Notes: generated from the letters alone by a model not told the origin. A stretch of DNA of 51,599 bases from Dipylidium caninum (GCA_017562135.1 QEYB01001017.1:1-51599); one strand, 5' to 3'. Shown: positions 15,001 through 28,139, counted from the first letter of the stretch. Made by a program: numbers and translations.

Positions 15001-17080
15001 GTGGACGACGTCAATGTGCGATAGAGTGGCAGATTGAGGACCGCATACGCCGACTTGTGAGGCGAAATGGCACACATGCAACTCATCTTCCACTCATTCA
15101 GGCTACGTTCGACCCACTCATGCAGAATGGGATGCCAAGATGGCGCAAATCGCGAGTATTTTCGCCCATGCGATTTGGCATCTGGACGACGTCAATGTGC
15201 GATAGAGTGGCAGATTGAGGACCGCATACGCCGACTTGTGAGGCGAAATGCAAACAATGCAACTCATCTTCCACTCATTCAGGGCTACGTTCGACCCATC
15301 TCATGCAGAATGGGATGCAAGATGCGCAAATCGCGATAGTATTTTCCCATGCGATTTGGCAGTGGACGACGTCAATGTGCGATAGAGTGGCAGATTGAGG
15401 ACCGCATACGCCGACTTGTGAGGCGAAAAATGGCACACATGCAACTCATCTTCCACTCATATTCAGGCTACGTTCGACCCATCTCATGCAGAATGGGATG
15501 CAAGATGCGCAATCGCGAGTATTTTCGCCCATGCGATTTGGCAGTGGACGACGTCAATGTGCGATAGCAGTGGCAGATTGAGGACCGCATACGCCGACTT
15601 GTGAGGCGAAATGGCACACATGCAACTCATCTTCCACTCATTCAGCTACGTTCGACCCATCTCATTGCAGAATGGGATGCAAGATGCGCAAATCGCGAGT
15701 ATTTTCGCCCATGCGATTTGGCAGTGGACGACGTCAATGTGCGATAGAGTGGCAGATTGAGGACCGCATACGCCGACTTGTGAGGCGAAATGGCACACAT
15801 GCACTCTCTTCCACTCATTCAGGCTACGTTCGACCCATCTCATGCAGAATGGGATGCAAGATGCGCAAATCGCGAAGTATTTTTCGCCCCATGCGATTTG
15901 GCAGTGGACGACGTCAATGTGTCGATAGAGTGGCAGATTGAAGGACCGCATACGCCGACTTGTGAGCGAAATGGCACAATGCAACTCATCTTCCACTCAT
16001 TCAGGCTACGTTCGACCCATCTCATGCAGAATGGGATGCAAGATGCGCAAATCGCGAGTATTTTCGCCCATTGCGATTTGGCAGTGGACGACGTCAATGT
16101 CGATAGAGGCAGATTGAGGACCGCATACGCCGACTTGTGAGGCGAAATGGCACACATGCACAACTCATCTTCCACTCATTCAGGCTACGTTCGACCCATC
16201 TCATGCAGAATGGATGCAAGATGCGCAAATCGCGAGTATTTTTTCGCCCATGCGATTTGGCAGTGGACGACGTCAATGTGCGATAGAGTGCAGATTGAGG
16301 ACCGCATACGCCGACTTGTGAGGCGAAATGGCACATATGCAACCATCTTCCAACTCATTCAGGCTACGTTCGACCCATCTCATGCAGAATGGGAATGCAA
16401 GATGCGCAAATCGCAGTATTTTCGCCCATGCCGATTTGGCAGTGGACGACGTCAATGTGCGATAGAGTGGCAGATTGAGGACCGCATACGCCGACTTGTG
16501 AGGCGAAATGGCACACATGCAACTCATCTTCCACTCATTCAGGCTACGTTCGACCCATCTCGATGCAGAATGGGATGCAAGATGCGCAAATCGCGAGTTT
16601 TTCGCCCATGCGATTTGGCAGTGGACGACGTCAATGTGCCGATTAGTGAGTGGCTAGAATTTGAGGACCGCATACGCCGACTTTGTGAGGCGAAATGGCA
16701 CACATGCAACTCATCTTCCCACTCATTCAGGTCTACGTTCGACTCACTCTCATGCAGAATGGGATGCAAGTATCGCGCAAATCGCGAGTATTTTCGCCAT
16801 GCGATTTGGCTGGAACCAGCGTCAATGTGCGATAGAAGTGCAGATTGAGGACCGCATACGCCGACTTGTGAGGCGAAATGGCACACATGCAACTCATCTT
16901 CACTCATTCAGGCTACGTTCGACCCATCTCATGCAGAATGGGATGCAAGATGCGCAAATCGCGAGTATTTTCGCCCATGCGATTTGGCAGTGGCGACGTC
17001 GAATGTTCGGGTAGAGTGGCAGATTGAGACCGCATTACGCGACTTGTGAGGCGGAAATGGCACAATGCAACTCTCCACTT
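1..17080 (+). repeat. 179-bp satellite array, forward block (about 94 monomers)
   Basis: Head-to-tail tandem repeat. In clean stretches the monomer is exactly 179 bp: the landmark gaggcgaaat recurs at 4,041 and 4,220. Near 14.3-14.7 kb the spacing is 180 only where one extra base is visible. Landmarks in order are gcgaaatggcacac, ctcattcaggctacgttcg, gcagaatgggatgcaag, aatcgcgagtattttcg, catgcgatttggcagtgg, cgacgtcaatgtgcgatag and gattgaggaccgcatacg. The block has no interruption by other sequence. Most departures from consensus are single-base insertions or deletions, densest at about 1-2.3 kb and 7-11 kb and rare at about 3.6-4.6 and 13.2-16.6 kb. No gene is seen. Size and homogeneity suit a centromeric or other heterochromatic satellite, which is inference. 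Copy number comes from block length divided by about 181 bp. Confidence 0.97.
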
Positions 17081-17095
17081 ACTGCCAAATCGCAT
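17060..17095. other. Satellite orientation switch (inversion junction)
   Basis: Forward monomer sequence runs to about 17,079 (tgcaactctccactt). It is followed at once by reverse-strand monomer sequence (actgccaaatcgcatggg). The break joins different monomer positions, so it is not a perfect palindrome. Both sides contain ccact near the join, a possible microhomology. Nothing else is inserted. It could be a real inversion breakpoint or a misjoin between two satellite reads. Confidence 0.85.
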
Positions 17096-20012
17096 GGGCG
17101 AAAATACTCGCGATTTGCGCAACTTGCATCCCATTCTGCATTGAAATGAGATGGGTCGAACGTAGCCTGAATGAGTGGAAGATGAGTTGCATGTGTGCCA
17201 TTTCGCCTCACAAGTCGGCGTATTGCGTCCTCAATCTGCCACTCTATCGCACATTGACGTCGTCCACTGCCAAATCGCGCATGACGGCCGAAAATACTCG
17301 CGATTTGCGCATCTTGCATCCCATTCTGCATTGAGATGGGTCGAACGTAGCCTGAATGAGTGGGAAGATGAGTTGCATGTGCCATTTCGCCTCACAAGTC
17401 GCGTATGCGGTCTCAATCTGCACTCTATCGCACATTGACGTCGTCCACTGCCAAATCGCATGGGCGAAAATTACTCGCGATTTGCGCATCTGCATCCCAT
17501 TTCTGCATGAGATGGGTCGAACGGTAGCCTGACTGAGTGGAAAGATGAGTTTGCATATGTGCCATTTCTGCCTCACAAGTCGGCGTATATCGTCCTCAAT
17601 CTGCCACTCTTCATTGCACGTTCGACGTCGCAACTGCCAAATCGCTGGGCGAAAATACTCGCGATTTGCGCTTGCATCCATTCTGCATGAGAGTCGAACG
17701 TAGCCTGAATGAGTGGAAGATGAGTTTGGCATGTGTGCCATTTCGCCTCACAAGTCGGCGTATGCGGTCCTCAATCTGCCACCTCTATCGCACATTGACG
17801 TCGTCCACTGCCAAAATGGCAAAAAATACTCGCGATTTGCGCAACTTGCATCCATTTGCTGATGAGATGGGTCGAACGTAGCCTGAATGAGTGGAAGTGA
17901 GTTGCATGTGCCATTTCGCCTTCACAAGTCGGCGTTGCGGTCCTCAATCTGCCACTCTATCGCACATTGACGTCGTCCACTGCCAATCGCATGTTCGAAA
18001 AATACTCGCGATTTGCGCATCTTGCATTTCCCATTCTGCATGAGGGGTCGAACGTAGCCTGAATGAGTGGAAGATGAGTTGCATGTGTGGCCATTTCGCC
18101 TCACAAGTCGGCGTATGCGGTCCTCAATCTGCCACTCTATCGCACATTGACGTCGTCCACTGCCAAATCGCATGGGCGAAAATACTCGCGATTTGCGCAT
18201 CTTGCATCCCATTCTGCATGAGATGGGTCGAACGTAGCCTGAATGAGTGGAAGATGAGTTGCATGTGTGCCATTTCGCCTCACAAGTCGGCGTATGCGTC
18301 CTCAAATCTGTGAACCACTCTATCGCACATCCCATTCGACGTCGTCCACTGCCAAATCGCATATGTCGCGAAAATACTCGCGATTTGCGCATCTTGCATC
18401 CCATTCTGCATGAGATGGGTCGAACGTAGCCTGAATGAGTGGAAAGATGAGTGTGCATTCCATTCATCGCCTTGTTGCGTATGCGGGTCGAAAATCTGGT
18501 CCTGCATTCATTCTGCGTGAATGCGTACGTGGGCGCAACATCATTCTGGCAACATGCCGCATCTGGCATCGCACGAACGTAGCCTGAATGAGGAAGAAGT
18601 TGCATGTGTGCCATTTCGCCTCACACGGCGTATGCGGTCCTCAATCTGCCACTCTATCGCACATTGACGTCGTCCACTGCAAATCGCATGGGCGAAATAC
18701 TCGCGATTTGCGCCATCTTGCATCCCATTCTGCATGAGTTGGGTCGAAACGTAGCCTGAATGAGTGGAAGATGAGTTGCATGTGTCATTTCGCCTCAAAT
18801 CGGCGTATGCGGTCCTCAATCTGCCACTATCGCACATGACGTCGTCCACTGCCCAATCGCATGGGCGAAAATACTCGCGATTTGCGCATCTTGCATCCAT
18901 TTCTGTGAGATTTAGCCTGAATGAGTGGAAGATAGTTGCATGCCATTTCGCCTCACAAGTCGGCGTATGCGTCCTCAATCTGCCACTCTAATCGCACATT
19001 GACGTCGTCCCTGCCAAATCGCATGAAAATACTCGCGATTTACGCATCTTGCATCCCATTCTGCGATGAGATGGGTCGAACGTAGCCTGAATGAGTGGAA
19101 GATGAGTTGCATGTGTGCCATTTCGCCTCACAAGTCGGCGTATGCGGTCCTCAAACTGCCATTGTGACATTTGCACGTCGTCCACTGCCAAATCGCATGG
19201 GCAAAATACTCGCGATTTGCGCATCTTGCATCCCATTCTGCATGAGATGGGTCGAACGTAGCCTGAATTGAGTGGAAGATGAGTTGCTGTGCCATTTCGC
19301 CTTCATGTGTGGCCACTTCGCCAACACTGCCAAGTCCGCATTTGCCATCCTCAATCTGCCACTCTATCGCACATTGAACGTCGTCCACTGCCTCGCATGG
19401 GCGGCAAAATACTCGCGATATGCGCATCTTGCATCCCATTCTGCATGAGATGGGTCGAACGTAGCCTGAATGAGTGGAAGATGGTTGCATGATGTGCCAT
19501 TTCGCCTCACAAGTCGGCGTATGCGGTCCTCATCTGCCACTTTCTATTCGCACAAATTGAGTACGTCCACTGCCAAATCGCATTTCGGGCGAAAATACTC
19601 GCGATTACTGCGCATCTTGCATCCCATTCTGCATGAGATGGGTCGAACGTAGCCTGAAGAGTGGAAGATGAGTTGCATGTGTGCCATTTCGCCTCACAAG
19701 TCGCGTATGCGGTCCTCAATCTGCCACTCTATCGCACTTGACGTCGTCCACTGCCAAATCGCATGGGCGAAAATACTCGCGATTTGCGCATCTTGCATCC
19801 CATTCTGCATGAGATCTGTCGAACGTAGCCTGAATGAGTGGAAGATGAGTTGCATGTGTGCCATTTTCGCCTCACAAGTCGGCGTAAGCGGTCCTCAATC
19901 TGCACACTCTATCGCACATTGACGTCGTCCCACCCGTGTCCAAATCGCATGGGCCGAAAATACTCGCCGATTTGCGCATCTTGCATCCCACTGCATGAGA
20001 TGGTCGAACGAT
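17081..20012 (-). repeat. 179-bp satellite array, inverted block (about 16 monomers)
   Basis: The same monomer as the forward block, read on the opposite strand: the + strand now shows actgccaaatcgcatgggcg, aatactcgcgatttgcgcat and cctgaatgagtggaagatga in register. The block lies between the main array and the non-satellite flank. Monomers at 18.07-18.44 kb are close to consensus. Those from 18.45 kb to the edge carry longer deletions and rearrangements, for example near 18,900-18,930 and 19,015-19,030, so the outer edge looks older or more damaged. Decay at array edges is commonly seen in satellites, though assembly error cannot be excluded. Confidence 0.95.
18447..18590 (-). repeat. Rearranged satellite monomer
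   Basis: Within the inverted block this stretch keeps short satellite words (gcattctgcgtgaatg, cgaacgtagcctgaatgag) but in an order and spacing unlike neighbouring units, with unfamiliar sequence around 18,480-18,570. The surrounding units resume normal register near 18,600. It may be a scrambled monomer, or a local assembly error. Confidence 0.6.
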
Positions 20013-20105
20013 TTGCACCATTTCGGATGCCCGGTCAATTGGCACATTGAAAACGCACAGATATTGCATTCTGCGAATGAATCCATCGCGAATGCCACAT
20101 CGCAA
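20013..20105 (-). repeat. Decayed satellite at array edge
   Basis: After the last recognisable monomer, fragments such as accatttcgg, ggcacattga and gcattctgcgaatga still resemble reverse-strand monomer words but with poor spacing. Past about 20,105 the sequence turns AT-rich and unrelated. This is read as a degenerate terminal monomer. Confidence 0.4.
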
Positions 20106-23100
20106 GCAAATTATTTTAACGCATGTTACGATGATTTATCGATAAATCATTTTCACGTTCCCTTTTCTATCAGCTATCAATTATTTCCTTCTCTTCCCAC
20201 CTTTTTTCGATTGATTTTTAATATTCTGCGTTTTCCATTGACAACTGAGTTATTGTGTCATATCTTCCTTTCGTGTTGGCATCCAGGCCCCCGGCGATCT
20301 TAATTAATATGTGTTTCTGCGTGTGTCGCGCCCATGCACTTTCCTGCTCTGGCGGCTTCTTACTGGATGCAGCAGGCGTGCAATCTTTCCACCAGTACGT
20401 CGATAACATCTTCTCGAACCCACTAGCAACACAAAAAAAGCAGTCATCGTGAAGCCGGCGCTTCTTGTCAACCGCACACGTTGACAAATACTTTATGGGG
20501 ACAATCGGACACTACTGCAACGGTCTCTTTACCTAACGGTAAACAATTGATGCACAAAGCATCGGCAGTCTTAAAAGCGGTGCCGAACCTAGCGATCACA
20601 CAGACTTTTCCGATGAGAAGCTGGCCATTCCAGATATTCTTTCATGTGCCAATTCTTTCGGATGAACAGACCAAAACTTTAGTGTGCATAACCATAGAAG
20701 TCACTGCCGCGGTTAATATACTCAAATGCCAGTCATTCAGGCACCAACAGGCCCAGTTTAACGCCATGAATAAGAAACCACGGAGCCATCGGCACGAGGT
20801 GAGGGCTATCATTGAGCGAGGTTAGGAGAGGCAGAGGACTCTTTGGGCCTGAGCCTAGTTTGGCAACCTCCACGTCTCAATCGTTGCTGAGATACACCAG
20901 TCACCTCAGACTCTGCCACATTGTCTTTCCAATCATCCGGCCCGCACCTCACCTCCGTGATCTTAGAAATGACAGTCCAACTGGGCGACCTATTTTTAAC
21001 CTCTCATGCAGTGGTGGTAGGTGCGGGCACGCGTCAGATCTTGACAGTTGGTTTACGCGAATATGGGGTAAGACCATACTCTCGTGGAGTAATGGGCACC
21101 CTTCTGGCACTTCTGGCTGAATTCAACCTATGCGATGGCGATGAGGCCGTCACTTGGCAAGCTCAGTAGTCTAACCAGTTACCCGAACTGCCGACTCGTT
21201 CATTGAAACGCCTTCACTTTCACCTTCATCTTGCCCTTCGCTTTCGCTTTTCGCCTTCTGCCTCGGCTGTCAACCCACGTTCCTGCTTCTGCCAATATCT
21301 TCACGCAGTCTAATCCGACCTCTGTCTATCATTTTGTTGTTCTCAGTCTCGTCACACATTTGGCTACAAATGTGATGTTTCCACAGATCAACTGAGCCCA
21401 ATATACTTCTCTCGTCCACTCACCATTAGCTTATTCTCTCTCCTGCAATACATTTTGCAAAAGCGCACATCTCTACTGGTTCAGAGGCCGCCTGTCAGCA
21501 TCCTTACTCGCCCTCGATATCAATCAGGTGAGGGTGAATAGACGGTTTCCTCCCCTCTAGTCGACTTAACTCTGGTTGTCCTCCATTATCTTATATATCA
21601 AGTCGAGTTATAGCATTACAGTTCCATATCGCGAGCACTTTCCTCCCACATGAGACTAAGGCGAGGTCGCGTTTGCCCTTAACCACTGATTTCCACTTCT
21701 CCTCACTCCTCTTCGCATCTGTGGTGGCAGATAAATGCAATCTGTCCTTGTATTCTCAATACTGTGGTCAAGTTGAGAAGACATCCATCGCAGAGCATTT
21801 CTCCTTCTCTCCAATAAGCCACACAGTCACCTCACTCGCCGTGTGTGCATTTCGCCACCTCGCCTCGCCTTTCATGTCATATGGGCAAATAACGATCAAA
21901 ATCACCTCCATGTCAGTCAAGGCCTCTTCCCATTGGTCTGCCTGACTGCTTGCATGCCGCCTGCATGCTTGTCAAGCTGGAAGGAAAAGGTGGAAGTCCA
22001 GTACCGCTTTACCGCAAGCCTGCAGTCAAGCATTAGAGCATACAGCGAATATGAGCAAGTGACTCCCTTCTCTTCCCTACTTCCTGACTGCATCTCGCCC
22101 CAACCTCATGGCAAATGTCTCTAGCTTTTCTAAGTCCCTTTTCACGTGTCACATACCAAAAAGACTGCGACCATCTGCTTCACACATCTTTCACCTGAAA
22201 AGCACCCACCTTCTTCTCGCCTATGTCCACAGTCTCCTTTCCTCACGCTATCTTGTAGCCACTCCTTCTTCATCGTCCATGAATAAAGGAGATGGAGTAC
22301 CTCAGCTTCATCAACAGCATGGTGGACGCACTCAGAAACTCATCAAATGGTGAACCGTGGCTTTCTATGTGTCCACCCCAGCAATCACTTATCACCAGGC
22401 TGATGGAGGAGTCTTGATTAGTTAGTTGTGCAACTTGTTCCCCCTACTCACTCCACCTCCTCATGAAGTAGCGCTCAGGTGTCCCTCGCGTCGACTCTAA
22501 CATAGGCTGCCGCTAAATGCCCGCTACGATAGATTTTCAAACAAAATTTCTACAACTCACCAAATACTATCCCAAAGTCCTTAAAATGGTCACGTAGGCA
22601 TAAGTAACATCATCCGTCGCTTTTTTTGCCCTCATTACAGTCGTCAATCCGACCTCACGCATAGGTTGCCATGTCAACAGTTTCGACTGGTTAACATCCC
22701 GCTTGCCTATTAGGCATTTCATTTACTCTCAAATATGAATACAATACCAGGGACGAGTAATAAAGGTGGCTAGTGAGTTCAATCTAGTAGTCCATACAGA
22801 TCAGACCATACTAGACCAAACCAGACCACATAGGCTGGAGAATAAACAATCGGCCAAGTTTCTCTTCTTCCACCAAGATTAAACCGCCGTCAATCTCGGC
22901 ACTGCAAGCCATGAAGGTGATGACCTCTTTGATTATGTGTCATCCCAGAGGTAAACTGTTCGGAAAGGCATTCCTATGGAGGGGCTATTACGTTAACGGT
23001 CACAAACAACTTAGTCTGTCAATAAGTCATTCAGCCAGTCCGCATACACCAGTGCCGAAGACACCCACACTCATCCTGTTGAAGGAGGGCTCGATTTCGT

Positions 23101-26100
23101 TCATTGCAAGCAGGGGTGTATGTGCTTAGGGTGATCGAGTGACAACAGAGTCCAATCAAAAGCATTGCTTCAGCACAGCCTCATCCACTAACGAGCATCC
23201 GCCGCAATGTGCCTCGCTCCTGTGATGTTCAATCTGCAACCCTCGAACAACGCAAACCTGTCAACCCTCGTCGCCCTCCTACTCCGCAATCGTTAAAATG
23301 ACAGTCTCCCGCCACATTCCATCCACTGTCGCATTCCTTCAGCATTTCACCTTGTTGAAAACAACAAATCATGATAGAACGATTTCTTTCTCTATTAAAT
23401 AAGCGCCACCAGACTTCGTTGAAGTGAAATGGGATTATATGGCGGAAGAATTAGTGGTGCCGTTTCCTTTATTGCTGGGCAGGCGCAGAAGGAGAAATAA
23501 AGTAGATAGATAAGAACAGCCACAAGGCTTCTTTGATGCAGAAATAAAATACATTTATGCAGGGCGAGATGGTCCGTTTCCTCCGAAAATCCTTTGCGCG
23601 GCGTAAACGACGCCGTTCAGCCGACATCAGCACATTCTGCCCTACATCGTCCTCGTCTGTGCCATGGCGTCCGCTTTCGCGATCCACTGGCAAGTCCGGC
23701 TCTGTCTCGTCTTCTGTTCCATGTAGTCGAGCAGACGAAGCAGTTTCCTCTACACTTTCTGCACCGTCACCTCACCTGCGGCATTTTCTTTCTCAGAGTC
23801 AGTCCTCACTCTAGGTGGAGTGGAGATGGGCACGAAGAAGTTGACGCTGACGTGGAGACAAGCCACATCGAAGAGTGGAGAGCATAGACGGTACACAGAG
23901 AATTTTTTGGAAGGTGGATGGCTGAGATGGCACTCACCCACAATTATGCTAACGACTGATGCAGAAATTGGTCTCTGTGCCGAGGTCAAACGGAGGAGAA
24001 TATAGGTAGGCAAGTGGGTCTGCGTTGCCTACAGTTTTCCACAGAATCAGTAGTCATCAGGTTTCATATGAGTGACGTTGCACCCATCACACGCGAGCGA
24101 AGAGGTCAGTGAAGAATGAGGCGAGTTGGATCGAAAGGGGATATTTGAGTGTAGAAAGCGGTTGGGTGTACGCAAAAGCCGTAAAGTGGGATGAGCATTG
24201 GCCACCGCCTAGAAGTCGTGCAGAGCCAAACTTAAACTCTGCTCGCCACTCGGTACGTGAGAGCACATTCGCTTCAAAGCCCGTTGATCTCGACCAAATT
24301 CCCCGCTACTTTCTCATACGAAGAATCGGCCGAGTCATGAACGTGTGAGAGCGGAGTCTGTCATAGAGATGTCGGGAAAAAGGAGAATCTTGAGTCGACG
24401 AATGAAATAGTGGGCGAGACAGAGGCGAAGAGTGCACAGACAAAGAACAGCCAATCGTGGCATGTGCCGGTGCATTTCAGGAATGTCACGACGCACCTAC
24501 CTAGCGCCGCCAACAGTATAAGCCCCCAAACTCACTATTCCTCGGGCCTTCATTGCCGGAGTAAGCAGTCTGAGCATCACACTGCTTGTCCTCCATATAC
24601 CGAGTTTCAATTTGGGAGAAGACATCAGCCGTGAATAAAACATTGACTGTCAGCTAGCAACGGTTGATCATTAAGCTCGTAGGCGACTATCCATCCGGAG
24701 CTGACGACCGATATCCATTCTCTGCACTGGCAAGCGTCTGCTCGTCTGGTCAGTTCAAGCTGCAGTCGAAAGAAACTGACCGACGTGTGAACCCACTGAA
24801 ACCTCCTTCATGGGGCTTCCCTCACATCGACCAAGTGGGCACTGCAAGTGATATTCATCATTCCGTCATTTGTGCTGCAGTCTCTGCTTAGAGCAGCGGC
24901 AATGCTGGCTGAAGAGGACTCGGCAGAAAAAGCTATGTCGTGTGATAGTGTTGAGAAGCCAGAGAAGATGAATTTAATGATGTCTTCCTCCATGTCCAAG
25001 GGAAAGGCGGATGAACAGAATACTGACCGGACTCACCCTCGACCCTGACAGACGGTCTTTTTTTGGGCTTGCATACTGCCACAATTAAGAAGACGGTTAA
25101 CTTGACGTGAAGCCGAGGAATTCCACGACTCGCATTGGTTGACTGAGGCTTTTCCAGTCTTAATCGAATTCGTGAGTTCAACCTGAGTTTAAGTCAGTAT
25201 TGCATTGAGGTGTTGCCGAGACAGTCGGAGGCCAGGAGATGGTTTCAAACATACATATGCTACACCTCATTAAAGGCGCCATTTCCAAACCGGCTCGAAG
25301 CAGGCAGATTGACCACTGAGTGCACTCTCTCTCCTCTCCAAATGGGCTCTCGGCCTCCGGCGATGCAAACCACTACGATAGCGAGGCTGCGCAGAGCGAA
25401 CAGACTCCCACGCTGTTGCTTTACTCGTGCGGTGCGACGGTGAAAAGCATGTCAAACATTCTACACCATGCCTCTTTCCCCCCTCGACAAAGCGGATCAA
25501 TTCGTCGGCATTCCCGGAAAAATTGTGGAAATGCATCCTAAAATCCGTACATGCACTAGACGAAGGGCAGCAGTATCATCGGCAAAAGGATTTCGCGACG
25601 ACATGAAGGCGCAGTTGATGCGATGGCATGCGGACTATTCGAGTGGAGAGAAGTGGAGTTCGACCCTGGAGAACTCGGCCCTTCGAGGATTAAAACTTGG
25701 GCTTCCTCTCTGTTGAGTGACTCAAATGATTTAGAATGCTTTGGGACACGATCCATGTGAGGAGAACTGTAGATCCTCAATTGCACCAATGTTGGAACTC
25801 ATTTAATCTGCACGAAGTTGGAAAGCTTGACGGCGTTGCGCGGAACTGAAGGAGTATCACGTCCACCATCTTCCACTTGACCACGTCCACTTTCTATTAT
25901 CTCAAGATTAGCCGGCGACCGCGCTGCCGAGTAATTCTCCTCACTTCCGCTGTACAGAGGTCTGCGTTAACCTTCCCTCCCGATTGTGCTCCTCAATAAA
26001 GCCTTGCTGTTACTCCTGCTCGATGCAGTAACAGTTGGGGCAGAGAGTAGAAATCGTGCATTTCATCCCTTCTTGCTTCCCTACGATGACGCAGAAACAT

Positions 26101-28050
26101 CGGCAGGTGGACGACGTTGTTTCTTCTAGAGATTCCTCGACGGACAGCGTCTTCGCCTCGATGACGGAAGATTACAGCGAGAAAGGAAAAAATGAAAAGC
26201 GTCGACTGCAGCGCCTACCTAGTAGGCAGAGCCTTAAGTAGGCGCAAACGTCAGTCAGCTTCTTTATACTGCAGCTCAAGCTATTCACACTAGTAGACAT
26301 TTGAGAGTGCAGGGAGTAGAGACCAGTCGTTATCTTCGAGTAGTCCAGTCGCCGCAAGGCTCAATGATCAACCGTGACTGCATGTCAGCTGATGAGAATT
26401 GTTCGAAAATCAGTGTAGTTGTCACACCATTTGCGCCCCAATGCAATTCATTTCGAAATATGTTAATCACTTACCCTAAAACCGTTCACACCTCTGATTT
26501 GCTTGACCAACACACTCGACTCACCATGGGGTGATTCGAGAGTGTTGGCAGGGAGAACAAAATGCAAATGCACAACATCCGTCATCTCCTTGCCTACATT
26601 GTTTAATTGAAGCAAAATTTGACCATATTACATCGGATATTGCCTCAATCGCGTCCTCTTGCTGCCCCGCAGAGTAAACCGACCTTGTGTAGACGTGGAA
26701 GATTGCGACGTGCGAAGTGCTACTGATACATAATTGTAGGTAATGATATCTATCTTCAAGAAAGCAGTCGTTTCTCCATTAGACTTTGTGCTCGAGAAGT
26801 GCAGCGTATCGGCATCACAATGCAATGATAGAACGGCCCTGTCCAGGCTTCGAGGGATCCCCTTAAACCCTTCCACGTAAGGGAGCATTTCGCTCGACAT
26901 GCATGCGGTCAGATGCCGTCAGTCACTCCCCGCACGTGATCGATCGCCATCGCGAAATCACCTTTGTTTTCTTACTCTTCTTCCTCCCCCAAATCCTCTC
27001 ACCGACAGGACTTAACGCTCACAAGAGAAGCAAGTGAAGTCCGACATGAACAGCGTGCGGCTGTTGCAGACGATGTCCTGTAGACGCACCCATTTTCACT
27101 ACCTATCCCTGAACAATCACCCCCTTCTTCCATTGGGCTCCAGACGGTAGCCTGCCGTATTTTTACCCGCATGCTCTTCAATAAGGACTTTCCTACTCGC
27201 ATTTACTTCACTGAATTCCGATCAATCCCCAGCGGCGTAATCAGTGGGACATCGCCCATCGACAACCGTCTCGATGACCCAATACAGTTTTGCCTACGGT
27301 TCGCTCATCACTCCTCACGCCTTCGTACCCGCAAATGTTCCTTTCGCTCCCCTGCTTGAACCTGTTTGCCAACTAGGCTTTCGGCCTAAGGTCTGAGCGA
27401 TAGCAGAGAGAAGGAGTGGCAATAAGTAGATAAAAACAGATAATCGACGGAGCGAGACTTGAAAGAGCAGATAGTTAGATTAAAGCGCGAGGAGTGCTCC
27501 GAAATCCAATAGAACAGAGGCAGCGACAGGGCGGAGTGATTGGATGGCAAACAAAACAAACACACCTCATATGCAAACGCGTCAATGGAGACATGACTTT
27601 GCTCAAGAGAGTTTGCTTGTCCGGTGACCACATGGAGCTGTGAGTGGCGCAAATAGCGTTGATCCAGTTGATTTGGCTGCCTAAAAACCAGCTCACGAAG
27701 TGTGCAGTGCAGGACAAGGAAGTTGCACGTCTCCGTAGCTTCATCTGTACGCAATGCGTCCTTCGTCGGTGATTATGGTTTGTCTCATCGTCGCGAAAAA
27801 ATCAATCATATCCTCTGCCGATGACTTTCTTCTTCTAATTCTTCTTCGGTGACCCAACGACGGTAAAAATTATCGCATTGTGACATGATCATCGGTGAGC
27901 GTGTTGAAGGGGACAGGACAGGCTCCGCGAATTGGAGATTATTTGCGGGTGTCGAACTTGCCGGCCGACGAATGGCACATGAGATGCTGAGTGCAGCGTC
28001 CCTAAAGCTGCTCTCATCTTCAGTGTTCAACTGGTCAAAAACTAAGCTAG
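20106..28050. other. Gene-poor flank with no recognised gene
   Basis: About 8 kb of apparently single-copy sequence next to the satellite. I see no rRNA, tRNA, satellite or recognisable protein domain. Open frames are short, at most about 115 codons, and many lack an ATG. Two ATG-started frames have somewhat protein-like composition: 25,468-25,716 on + (82 codons) and the C-terminal part of a frame ending at 26,241 on + (about 50 codons from an internal ATG). Neither has a recognised family or clear splice context, so I do not call them genes. A gcagagag-type purine-rich stretch near 27,400 resembles one near 37,845. Confidence 0.5.
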
Positions 28051-28110
28051 CAAGTTAGAATAAGCAGAGGGGTGAAAGGAAAATTGGCAGTGAGCAAAGA
28101 AGAATACGGG

Positions 28111-28121
28111 GAGGGGGGGGG
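28111..28121. repeat. Poly(G) tract
   Basis: A run of about ten G follows gggga near 28,110 on the + strand. It lies between the gene-poor flank and the rDNA fragment. Its length is uncertain if the assembly is noisy. Confidence 0.6.
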
Positions 28122-28139
28122 TTGAAGTGAGCTACTACC

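Noticed and set aside
1..17080. Regular higher-order repeat structure
   Set aside because: Variant monomers recur at irregular intervals, and indel noise prevents a reliable test by eye.
20106..28050. Protein genes among the short frames in the gene-poor flank
   Set aside because: Frames are short, many lack ATG, and none shows a recognisable domain or a convincing pair of splice sites.
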